Part shown: one piece after another, positions 53,701 through 62,146 of the stretch
Position numbering within the stretch: position 1 is the stretch's first letter
How the letters are laid out: the number at the start of each line of letters is the position of its first letter
DNA from: Martinezella rhizogenes
GTDB lineage: Bacteria; Pseudomonadota; Alphaproteobacteria; Rhizobiales; Rhizobiaceae
Direction: 5' to 3'
Assembly: GCA_013322215.1 (NCBI GenBank)
Contig: JAAMEZ010000036.1
Coordinates: 868,001-932,000 of the forward strand
Length of the DNA: 64,000 nt
The notes under the pieces: model-generated
What the model was told of the DNA's origin: nothing
What the model saw: only the letters and a program-made list of their open reading frames with translations
Databases searched by the model: none
Translations under genes and position numbers: made by a program

Positions 53701-53867
53701 AATTGCGCGTTCCCCTCGGCATTGCGATCGTCGGTGGCCTGGTCGTCTCGCAAGCACTGACGCTGTTTACGACACCGGTCATCTATCTGGCATTCGATTG
53801 GCTGCGGGGACACCGCTCAAAGCAGCCGTCGCATTTGCAGGTCGTGCTCTCCGCAAGGCAACGATAA
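50766..53867 (+). CDS. RND multidrug efflux pump, MdtB/MdtC-like
   Basis: 1,033 residues, the normal size for HAE1-type RND pumps with twelve membrane helices and two large periplasmic loops. The N-terminus ([19 protein letters not shown]) and proton-relay helix ([20 protein letters not shown], with adjacent aspartates) are intact; the second half carries [24 protein letters not shown]. Substrates cannot be predicted. Coupled to the adaptor gene; no TolC-like gene follows. Confidence 0.93.
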   Translation: [1033 protein letters not shown]

Positions 53868-54115
53868 ACCGGCTGGAAAAAGGCTAAGGCTTTGGAATGT
53901 TGTCGGTATTGACGCCCATGTCGGCAATACCGACTGGAATACTGAGTCCGGAGACTTTCAGATCGGCATTGCTCGTTCTTATTCGCGAGCGCGCAGATGC
54001 ATCTTAAGGGTCGAACGCCCCTACAAGGCTGACTGCCAACACGGCATTCCCTGTCATCATCATGAAATAAACATTTCCTAATCATGCCGCATGAAATGTT
54101 TGCGACCGAGCTGAG

Positions 54116-55009
54116 ATGATGACCGAACAAGCCCCCGATCAATTGACGCTGAACGAACGGATTGATGCCGCACTTCCGTCGATGTCGCCTGCCGAGCAGA
54201 AGATGGCCTCGTATTTTCGAAGCCAGAAGCAAGCGGTCCTTTTGAATTCCGCAGCTGAAATTTCGGCTAAGGTCGGGGCGAGTGACGCCACCGTTGTTCG
54301 CACCGCGAGAAGTTTGGGCTTTGACGGTCTTGCGGATTTGCGCGAGGCAATCCTTGCCGATCTGACCGCGGCCGGCCCTGAGGGCCGTCTCAGCCGCACG
54401 TTGGAAGACCTTGGGGCAACTTCCGAAGGTGCCTTGGGTCTTGTGCTGCGAGCTCATCACGAAAGCCTTGAGGTCATGTCGTCTGTCGCGTTTTCCGAGG
54501 CCTTTGCACGGACGGTTCAGGCCCTCTTTTCCGCTCGGCACAGGTTCGTGTTCGGCATCGGCCCTTCTGGAAACGTCGCCGAATATGCGGCGCTGCAGTT
54601 CAATCGGCTCGGCCTTTCGACAACGGCTCTGTCCGACAGCGGCATCGGCCTGGCTGACCGGTTGATTTCGGTTGAGAAGGGTGATGCCATCCTGATGATC
54701 GCCCATGCACCCGTCTACCGAGAGGTTTCGGTTGTGCTTGATTATGCCGAGGCCCACGAAGTGCCGGTCCTACTGGTCGGCGACAGTCTTTACCCCCATG
54801 TCAGCCGGCAGGTCGCTGAAGTCCTGCCGATATCGCGGGGGCGGGCGGACCACCTTGCCATGCACGGCACGACGATCGTTCTGATCGAGGCCATGATTGT
54901 GGCGCTTGCCGCGGAAGATAAAGCTTCAGCCCTTTCATCCCTTGCAAAATTCGGCGCCTTGCGCGGCGCCATCGACAAACACTGGCTGAAACGCGGTGTG
55001 AAGAAGTGA
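54116..55009 (+). CDS. RpiR/MurR-family regulator (HTH plus SIS domain)
   Basis: 297 residues: an N-terminal HTH_6 domain (MSPAEQKMASYFRSQKQAVL...SAAEISAKVGASDATVVRTARSLGF) and a C-terminal SIS domain (FVFGIGPSGNVAEYAAL, LSDSGIGLADRLISVEKGDAI). SIS domains bind phosphosugars. It is the first gene before the FbpABC/AfuABC-type importer, so its ligand hints at the imported compound. Tandem ATGs at 54116 and 54119. Confidence 0.9.
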   Translation: MMTEQAPDQLTLNERIDAALPSMSPAEQKMASYFRSQKQAVLLNSAAEISAKVGASDATVVRTARSLGFDGLADLREAILADLTAAGPEGRLSRTLEDLGATSEGALGLVLRAHHESLEVMSSVAFSEAFARTVQALFSARHRFVFGIGPSGNVAEYAALQFNRLGLSTTALSDSGIGLADRLISVEKGDAILMIAHAPVYREVSVVLDYAEAHEVPVLLVGDSLYPHVSRQVAEVLPISRGRADHLAMHGTTIVLIEAMIVALAAEDKASALSSLAKFGALRGAIDKHWLKRGVKK

Positions 55010-55047
55010 TTTCAGTTCGAACATTCTAAGCCCTCAAGGATATATCG

Positions 55048-56049
55048 ATGAAGAAGCTTTCTTTTGTAAGTGCAATCTTACTTGGTGCGGCGACCGCCTT
55101 TGGTTCCGCCCATGCGGCCGATCATCTTGTTGTCTATTCGGCTCTTGATACCGTCGATACGGCGACCAAGGCATTTACGGCGAAGACCGGCATTCCAGTC
55201 GATCTGGTCCGGCTTTCCACCGGTGAGTTGCTCGGAAAAGTCGCGGCGGAAGGCAACAATCCCAAGTTCGATATTCTCTGGGTCGAGGGTTCGGCCGTCA
55301 TGCACCGGCTCGCCGAGCAGGGGATCCTCAAGCCGGAGCCGGGTCTTGCGGACAAGGTCGACTACACCACGCTTGGACGACGCCTTGTTCCGACGAACCA
55401 GGCCTATTTTCCGATCACCGTCTCGACGACGGCAATCGCCGTCAACACCAAAAAGATCGGAAGCGCCAAGCCTCCTCGTTCGTGGAGCGATCTGGTCGGC
55501 TTTTCCGGAAGCGTTGCCGCCAAGGACCCGAACCTGTCTGGCCCGGCGTTCCAATGGCTGGCGGGCTATTTTGCCACCAAGGGCGTCGATGCCGGCAAGC
55601 AGGAACTCTCAAGCATCCTGACGAACAGGAAGCTGAGCGGCATCCCAAGCGGCGGTGCGGTCAACAAGTCTCTGATCACCGGTGATGCGAGCGTCGCGAT
55701 CCAGCAGGACACCTCCATCTATGCCCTCGTGGACAAGAAGGAGCCGATTTCGGTCGTGTATCCGACCGAAGGCGTAGTCGCGATCCCTTCAAGCGCGGGT
55801 ATTGCCCGCACGACGACGCATGAAGAGGATGCCAAGGCCTTCGTGCAGTTCCTGCTCACGAAGGATGGCAATGCGGCTATGGAGCAAACCGAGGGCGGCG
55901 ATGCGTTCTTTGCTCCCTTGATCCAAGGCGTGAAAGCCAAGGGTGCCCGCATCGACAATACTGCGACCTGGCAGGTTCTCGACGACAAGGCAGCTGCCGC
56001 AAACGAAACCGAGTGGAAGCAATGGTTCAGGGATCAATTCGTACCGTGA
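55048..56049 (+). CDS. Iron/sugar-phosphate-type ABC substrate-binding protein (FbpA/AfuA family)
   Basis: 333 residues with a Sec signal peptide (MKKLSFVSAILLGAATAFGSAHA-AD). The mature part starts HLVVYSALDTVDTATKAFTAKTG, the extracellular solute-binding family 1 type used by FbpA, AfuA and phosphonate binders. AAGGA lies before the ATG. AfuA relatives bind hexose phosphates rather than iron, and the adjacent RpiR/SIS regulator favours a phosphorylated sugar here; ferric iron remains possible. Confidence 0.85.
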   Translation: MKKLSFVSAILLGAATAFGSAHAADHLVVYSALDTVDTATKAFTAKTGIPVDLVRLSTGELLGKVAAEGNNPKFDILWVEGSAVMHRLAEQGILKPEPGLADKVDYTTLGRRLVPTNQAYFPITVSTTAIAVNTKKIGSAKPPRSWSDLVGFSGSVAAKDPNLSGPAFQWLAGYFATKGVDAGKQELSSILTNRKLSGIPSGGAVNKSLITGDASVAIQQDTSIYALVDKKEPISVVYPTEGVVAIPSSAGIARTTTHEEDAKAFVQFLLTKDGNAAMEQTEGGDAFFAPLIQGVKAKGARIDNTATWQVLDDKAAAANETEWKQWFRDQFVP

Positions 56050-57827
56050 CCGAACCGGAGGCGCGGATCGTCCGCGCCTCCGCCAGGGGCAGGTCGATCA
56101 GGGACGTTGCATTGCGCCCATTCACATCTCACGGAAGACGCTGGGGCGGCAACGCGCCGCTCCTGTGGCTTGTCGCCTTCATTCTGGTCGGCTTGCCGAT
56201 GCTCCTTGTGCTCGTGCAGGCCATTTTCCCAAAGCTCTTCGATCCCACAAGCCCAAGTCTCAGGCCGTCGCTGGATGCGCTAGCGCGCATGATCACCTCA
56301 CCGCGCCTGTTGCGCGGCATTGTCAACACCATCATTCTCGGCATGGTCGGTGCTGTGGTTTCCACACTTCTCGGCGCCGCATGGGCGCTGATAGTCCATC
56401 TGAGCGATGTTCGTCTTCGTAGGGTTTGGACCGCTTTACCCTGGATCGTCTTTGCAACGCCAAGCTACTTGAAGGGGCTTGCCTGGGTGCTGTTGATGTC
56501 GCAGGGCGGCTATCTGGTCTATCTCGGGGTGCTTTCGCCCATGCAGGCATCGGCCTTTTTCGGTCCGCCCGGTCTGTTGCTTGTAATGGCGCTTTCGCTG
56601 TTCCCGGTACCTTATTTCATCATCCGTGCCCGCCTCGAAGGCATTGGGGGCGAATATATCGACGCTGCCCGTATGGCTTCCGCCGGCCCCATGCGGACGG
56701 TCGTCAAGATCATTGTTCCCATGCTCATGCCAGCAATCGGATTGTCGCTGTTGACGACATTTGCCGAAGTCATCGGTGATTTCGGTCTGGCAAATACGAT
56801 CGCGCGCTCGATGAACTTCGGGTTGCTGACCTACAACATCTATGCCGCGACCTCGAGCTTTCCTGTCGATTTCGCAGCCGCCGGTGCCCAGGCGTTGCTT
56901 CTGGCCGTGCTGGTGTCCGGATCCGTCAGTGCTGCTGCCGTGAGCGGAACGCAGCGCGAGGCTCGGTTCCTTTCCGGCCGCAACCGGCATCTGCGGCCCT
57001 ATAGGCTCGGAGGCTGGCAGCCGTTGGCTGTCGGATTGCTGATGCTGGTCGCCGTCTTGTCGGCCGCGCTGCCGTTGCTGGCCGTCACTTTGAGAGCGCT
57101 TACGACCTCCCTGGGAGATGGGCTTGCTTTGGCGAATTTTTCCCTGGATGCGATCAGGGCCGTCTTGGACCTATCGAATGTCGCAGGACAGGCACTGGTT
57201 TCGAGCTTTCTTTATGGTTTTGCGGCAGCTTTCGTAACGGTCGCCTTCGCGGTTCTGTTCGCCTTCCGGGTTTCGCTTGCGTCAAGCAGGGTGCGCACGA
57301 TCGCCGTCGCCCTGGCAATGGTTACGGTTGCCGTGCCGGGGATCATTCTCGCCTTCGGCTATATTCTCCTTTATGATCGCGTGCCCGGTTTCACGGAACT
57401 CAATCTTTATGGCACGAGAACCTTGCTCGTTCTTGGCTATAGCGCGGCGGCATTGCCCTACTGCCTGATCTTCATGTGGTCGGCATTGGATCGGCTCGGC
57501 CCGTCGATTGGCGAGGCGTCGCGGTTGGCGGGCGCAAGCCCCTTTCAATACCTGCGCCGGATAGTTGCGCCACTGGCGGGGCGCGCGATTGCGGCCGCGT
57601 TTGGCGTGACGATGGTGCGCACCGTGTTTGAGCTGCCCATGTCACAGCTCCTGATGCCGCAGGCCGGACCGGCGCTGCCTGCGCTGATCGTCGACGATTT
57701 CACCCAGGACAGGGATGCCGTTGCCTGCGCCATGGCGCTTGTCGCCCTGCTGGCAGTTGCTCTCATTTGGGGACTGGTACTCGCAATTACCCGGTCGAGC
57801 GCGGGTCAGAAGGAGATGACGTCATGA
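56046..57827 (+). CDS. Fused ABC permease (FbpB/AfuB type)
   Basis: The product is about 593 residues with two tandem permease units, each with about six helices and its own EAA loop (GGEYIDAARMASAGPMRTVVKIIVP and GPSIGEASRLAGASPFQYLRRIVAP). This is the usual duplicated form in FbpB. I favour the GTG at 56046, whose GTGA overlaps the binding-protein stop; in-frame starts at 56013 (GTG) and 56022 (ATG) are alternatives with longer overlaps. Confidence 0.88.
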   Translation: MTEPEARIVRASARGRSIRDVALRPFTSHGRRWGGNAPLLWLVAFILVGLPMLLVLVQAIFPKLFDPTSPSLRPSLDALARMITSPRLLRGIVNTIILGMVGAVVSTLLGAAWALIVHLSDVRLRRVWTALPWIVFATPSYLKGLAWVLLMSQGGYLVYLGVLSPMQASAFFGPPGLLLVMALSLFPVPYFIIRARLEGIGGEYIDAARMASAGPMRTVVKIIVPMLMPAIGLSLLTTFAEVIGDFGLANTIARSMNFGLLTYNIYAATSSFPVDFAAAGAQALLLAVLVSGSVSAAAVSGTQREARFLSGRNRHLRPYRLGGWQPLAVGLLMLVAVLSAALPLLAVTLRALTTSLGDGLALANFSLDAIRAVLDLSNVAGQALVSSFLYGFAAAFVTVAFAVLFAFRVSLASSRVRTIAVALAMVTVAVPGIILAFGYILLYDRVPGFTELNLYGTRTLLVLGYSAAALPYCLIFMWSALDRLGPSIGEASRLAGASPFQYLRRIVAPLAGRAIAAAFGVTMVRTVFELPMSQLLMPQAGPALPALIVDDFTQDRDAVACAMALVALLAVALIWGLVLAITRSSAGQKEMTS

Positions 57828-58864
57828 CGAAGGCTGCTCTTATATGTTCGGGCATCACCAAGTCGCTTGGCGGCAAGGCAGTTCTCAAGGACCTGAGCTT
57901 TGTTGTCGAGGTGGGCGAGGTTATTGCCCTCGTCGGCGCCAGTGGATCGGGCAAATCGACGTTGCTGCGATCCATTGCCGGCCTTGTGGAGCCGGACGAG
58001 GGTGACATTCATATCCAGGGGGACGTCGTCTGGTCACGCCGCGTTCGGGTGCCGGCCGAGCAGCGCAATGTCGGCCTGGTCTTTCAGGATTATGCGCTCT
58101 GGCCTCACATGTCCGTCCGAGAGAATCTAAGCTTCGGCCTTGAGGTGAAAGGTTACGATCGTGCCGAGGTCGAGCGCCGCATCGACCATGCGCTTTCCAT
58201 TACGCATCTCGGGCAGCTGGCAAACCGTAGGCCCAGCGAGCTTTCCGGCGGCCAGCAGCAGCGCGTCGCCATTGCAAGATGTCTCGCCATGCGGCCGAAG
58301 CTCCTCCTGCTCGACGAGCCTTTGAGCAATCTTGACGCGGCGCTTCGCGACGACCTGCGGGCGGACATGATGCAGCTTATCCGCGCGGAGGGAATGAGTG
58401 CCGTCTATGTCACGCATGACCAGGTTGAGGCAATGGCGGTTTCGGATCGCCTTGCGGTCATGGACAGCGGCTCCATCGTGCAATTTGCCGCACCCCAGGC
58501 GATCTACGAGGCGCCTGCAAATGCTTTCGTCGCCAAATTCCTTGGAGGCTTCTCCCTACTCAAGGGAATGGCTTGCGACGACAGTTTCAAGGTCTCCGAC
58601 AATGGCGGCGTCATGCATCACGCTTCGCCTTATATGAAAGGACCTGCCGTTCTCGTCGTTCGTCCGGAAGACGGGCGGCCGGCTACCGGCAATAACGATC
58701 TGACCGGAGAAGTCGTCGACAGCGCATTCCAAGGGAGGTGCTGGCGCGTTCAGGTTCGCATCGGCTGCGACGTTGTTCGTCTCGACTGGCCACGTAAGGA
58801 GGAAAGAGGGGCTTCTCTCTCATTTTCGCTTCCGCCCGAACGCTGCACGGTCCTTCCCGCATAG
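57824..58864 (+). CDS. ABC ATP-binding protein (FbpC/AfuC type)
   Basis: The product is 346 residues: Walker A GASGSGKST, Q loop FQDYALWPHMSV, signature LSGGQQQRVAIAR, Walker B LLLLDEP, switch histidine VTHDQ, and a C-terminal TOBE domain (VLVVRPEDGRP). AAGGAG precedes the ATG, which overlaps the permease stop (ATGA). Last gene of the importer unit. Confidence 0.92.
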   Translation: MTKAALICSGITKSLGGKAVLKDLSFVVEVGEVIALVGASGSGKSTLLRSIAGLVEPDEGDIHIQGDVVWSRRVRVPAEQRNVGLVFQDYALWPHMSVRENLSFGLEVKGYDRAEVERRIDHALSITHLGQLANRRPSELSGGQQQRVAIARCLAMRPKLLLLDEPLSNLDAALRDDLRADMMQLIRAEGMSAVYVTHDQVEAMAVSDRLAVMDSGSIVQFAAPQAIYEAPANAFVAKFLGGFSLLKGMACDDSFKVSDNGGVMHHASPYMKGPAVLVVRPEDGRPATGNNDLTGEVVDSAFQGRCWRVQVRIGCDVVRLDWPRKEERGASLSFSLPPERCTVLPA

Positions 58865-59129
58865 CCTGGAACCGCTCTGCTTTTCCGCGAATCGTAAGAG
58901 CGATCTATCTTTTTGTTTTTACTAAATTTAAGGCAGAGGATCGTTATGCATTTTCTGGGAATTGCCCTGGATCGCCGGTTCATGAATCCCGGCATTCGGC
59001 CTTGATATTGGCGGGACCGGACCTGTCTTTGCGGCCGTCTCCCTTGCGATCTCGTCAATCATCTTGCCTTCATGTGAAAGTGTTTAATGTGCCGCTGGGG
59101 CCCTCGACCTTGAGATTCGGGAGCAGTTG

Positions 59130-61004
59130 ATGTCGGCAATCCAGCGTTCGACCACGCATTCATCCTCTTGGTTCCTGGCGAGTATCGGTGCCCTCGGCAT
59201 CGTGTTCGGCGATATCGGCACCAGTCCGCTATATACGTTCAAGACCGTGCTCGACATGACCGGCACGGGCGATCCGGCAACCATATTGGGCGTGCTTTCG
59301 CTGATCGTATGGACGCTCGTCATCATCACTTCGGTCAAATATGCCGGATTTGCCATGCGCATCGACAATGACGGCGAAGGCGGCATCCTGGCCCTCATGG
59401 CCCTGCTTGGCATCAAGCGACAGGTCAGGCCGCTTGTTGTCGCCTTCGGCCTTTTCGGCGCCGCACTGATCTATGGCGATGGGGCCATAACGCCGGCGAT
59501 CTCGGTGCTTTCTGCGCTTGAGGGTCTCAATATCGTTTCTCCATCGTTGCAGGCCTATGTGCTGCCACTGACAGTCGCGATTCTGCTCGGCCTATTTCTC
59601 ATCCAGCCTTTCGGCACGGCGCGGATCGGACACGCCTTCGGTCCGATCATGAGCGTCTGGTTCCTTTCCATGGCGCTGATGGGCATATGGGGCGTGGTTC
59701 AGCATCCGGCGGTCCTTTGGGCGCTCAATCCGCTTTACGGTCTGTCCTTTCTTCTTCACCACGGCAGCATTGGCTTTCTCGTGCTCGGTGGCGTCTTTCT
59801 CTGCGTTACCGGCGCGGAGGCGCTCTATGCGGATATGGGGCACTTCGGACCCATGCCGATCAAGCTTTCCTGGTCGCTCATCGTCTTTCCGAGCCTCGTT
59901 CTGAATTACGTGGGGCAGTCCGCGATCGTCCTTGCCGGAGCGCCGACCGACGGCAATATCTTTTATCGTCTTTGTCCGCCCGGTCTCACCCTGCCGCTGA
60001 TCCTTTTGTCGACGGCGGCGACGATCATTGCCAGCCAATCCATCATTACCGGCGCATTCTCCATGACACGGCAGGCCATCGCACTTGGTTGGATGCCGAG
60101 GCTGAAAGTGGTGCAGACATCTGCCGGCGGTTATGGCCAGATCTATGTCGGAGCCGTCAACTGGCTATTGATGATCGTGACGATCGGCCTCGCCTTGGGT
60201 TTCAAGAAATCGGACAATCTGGCGGCCGCCTACGGCATTGCGGTCTCGGCCACGATGCTGATGACGACGACGCTGCTCTTCATGGCGATGCGGGAAATAT
60301 GGCGCTGGAGCCTGCTTGCAAGCGGTATGGTGGCCGGCCTGTTTCTTGTAGTGGATACGGCATTCTTCGTGTCGAACCTGACAAAGCTCCTCGATGGCGG
60401 CTATGTGCCGCTTATCCTTGCCGCTCTCGTCTATGCCATCATGTATATCTGGCACCGTGGCGTGCTGGCGATGACGGCAAGCATGGAGGAAAACCCGATA
60501 TCGGTCGGCGACTTCATCGCAAGCCTGCCCCAGCGGCAGATAGCCCGTGTACCGGGTACGGCCGTCTTTCTGACGCGTTCGACCGCCAATACGCCTCTGC
60601 TCATCCAATGGTATGTCAATCATTCCAATTCATTGCACAAGAAGGTGCTGACAATCACGTTGCGGACGGAATCGGTACCGTGGGTGGCTGAGGCCGACCG
60701 GGTGGTTTTTTCCGAGGAGGCACCAGGCTTCTGGCGGGCTGTTACGCGCTACGGCTTCATGGAACGTCCCGACATTCCCGGCCTTGTTCGACAGATCGAG
60801 TCGCTGAAATGTCCCGTCGATCTCGATAATATCAACTACTTCATCGGCACCCAGAAGATCGTGCGACGCGAGGATGGGCGTGGTCTGCCTTATTGGCAGC
60901 ACGCGACTTTTGCGGCCATGATGCGTAATAGCGCCCACATGATCGATTTTTTCCGTATCCCCGCCGGCCAGCTTCTCGATCTCGGCCATGAAGTTGCCGT
61001 TTAG
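59130..61004 (+). CDS. kup: Low-affinity potassium transporter Kup
   Basis: The product is 624 residues with about twelve membrane helices and a cytoplasmic C-terminal domain. LGIVFGDIGTSPLYTFKTVL at the front and YADMGHFGPMPIK are diagnostic Kup motifs. It takes up K+ with protons. The ATG at 59130 is preceded by CGGGAG; a TTG codon lies just before it. No other potassium gene is adjacent; many rhizobia carry several kup copies. Confidence 0.94.
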   Translation: MSAIQRSTTHSSSWFLASIGALGIVFGDIGTSPLYTFKTVLDMTGTGDPATILGVLSLIVWTLVIITSVKYAGFAMRIDNDGEGGILALMALLGIKRQVRPLVVAFGLFGAALIYGDGAITPAISVLSALEGLNIVSPSLQAYVLPLTVAILLGLFLIQPFGTARIGHAFGPIMSVWFLSMALMGIWGVVQHPAVLWALNPLYGLSFLLHHGSIGFLVLGGVFLCVTGAEALYADMGHFGPMPIKLSWSLIVFPSLVLNYVGQSAIVLAGAPTDGNIFYRLCPPGLTLPLILLSTAATIIASQSIITGAFSMTRQAIALGWMPRLKVVQTSAGGYGQIYVGAVNWLLMIVTIGLALGFKKSDNLAAAYGIAVSATMLMTTTLLFMAMREIWRWSLLASGMVAGLFLVVDTAFFVSNLTKLLDGGYVPLILAALVYAIMYIWHRGVLAMTASMEENPISVGDFIASLPQRQIARVPGTAVFLTRSTANTPLLIQWYVNHSNSLHKKVLTITLRTESVPWVAEADRVVFSEEAPGFWRAVTRYGFMERPDIPGLVRQIESLKCPVDLDNINYFIGTQKIVRREDGRGLPYWQHATFAAMMRNSAHMIDFFRIPAGQLLDLGHEVAV

Positions 61005-61378
61005 AACAATTTCGGCAAAAGTGCAGAGCGGCTTCGCGTCCGGAATTGCGTGAAAACAAAGAGATAGAGCACTTCCGCAGTTCCGTTTAGGACGGAAATA
61101 CTCCATTCAGAGCCCCGCCTCATTTTGAATTAAGCGTTCGGTGGGAGCGCCTCCTTCGTTCGCCGATGGAACGCCGGCGACGCGGTGCGTAGGATTTCAA
61201 CTTCGCAATACCCAGCCGAGTCCTGATACCGGGATCCAACCTTTGCCGATCGCTGGCGGCACTCGCGCATTAACCAATAATTAAGATTTGCGACGCCGGT
61301 GGCGCGACCCAAATTGACTTCGCCGACTGTGGAATTTAACCATTTATTAACACTGCTCCCTAAGGCAAAGGCGTTTGT
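61005..61378. repeat. Probable rhizobial intergenic repeat element in a noncoding stretch
   Basis: After the Kup stop, 61021-61098 contains GCGTGAAAACAAAGAGATAG within a GC-rich imperfect fold, ending in an inverted repeat (TTCCGT 61081-61086, ACGGAA 61092-61097). I recall this word as common between genes in rhizobial genomes; that memory was not checked. No gene is supported in the rest of the stretch. Confidence 0.4.
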
Positions 61379-62020
61379 ATGTTTTGCGTCGTCCGGCCAG
61401 CCAGCTTGTTCCACGCAGGCAAGACCATGGTCTCAGCTCTGGCTTTTGCAGCAGCATTGTTAGCCTGCGACACAGGCGCCTCCGCGGCTTCAAATGCGTT
61501 CATGCCAACGGGTTCAATCACATCGCAGCCGATCGGCCACTACGATTTCTGCAAGCGGCGCCCGATGGAATGTGAGATCCATCCCACCGATCTGCGCCCA
61601 ATCAAGCTCACACAAGAAACCTGGGACAAGATTGTCGCAGTCAATGACTCCGTCAACAAATGGGTCAAACCAATCAGCGACCTCGATCATTATGGTGTCG
61701 TGCAATACTGGAATTACCCTGACGACGGCATGGGCAATTGCGAGCATTATGCACTGGAGAAGCGCAGGGAGCTGATGGAAAAAGGCATATCACTTGCCGA
61801 TCTTCTGATTACGGTGGTGCGCCTTCCGGATGGCGAAGGTCATGCCGTCGTCACGGTGCGCACCGACCGCGGGGATTTCATCCTCGATAATCTGAGCGAT
61901 CAGGTGAAGAACTGGACACAGACGCCGTATCATTTTCTGAAGCGGCAGGCGACTGACGATACCAGTCGTTGGGTAGATATCCTGCAGCCGCAGACCGTCG
62001 TTGCCAATCTTACGAAATAG
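61379..62020 (+). CDS. BTLCP (bacterial transglutaminase-like) cysteine peptidase, secreted
   Basis: 213 residues with an N-terminal hydrophobic segment, likely a Sec signal (MVSALAFAAALLACDTGASA). The Cys-His-Asp triad is visible: C121 in GNCEHYALEKR, H155 in EGHAVVTV, D170 in GDFILDN. This is the family that includes the periplasmic adhesin protease LapG, but no LapD or large adhesin gene is nearby. An alternative start is the ATG at 61427. The substrate is unknown. Confidence 0.85.
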   Translation: MFCVVRPASLFHAGKTMVSALAFAAALLACDTGASAASNAFMPTGSITSQPIGHYDFCKRRPMECEIHPTDLRPIKLTQETWDKIVAVNDSVNKWVKPISDLDHYGVVQYWNYPDDGMGNCEHYALEKRRELMEKGISLADLLITVVRLPDGEGHAVVTVRTDRGDFILDNLSDQVKNWTQTPYHFLKRQATDDTSRWVDILQPQTVVANLTK

Positions 62021-62146
62021 TGATCGCGCGCCCGTTGTCGACAATTAGGTTCGATGGGAAGAGGCGCCCCTCGTAGGTGGCATTTGTTCCTAACATCATT
62101 CTGAAAAAGCGCTTTTTTATTGATCCCGTCGGTCACCGCCTCGATG

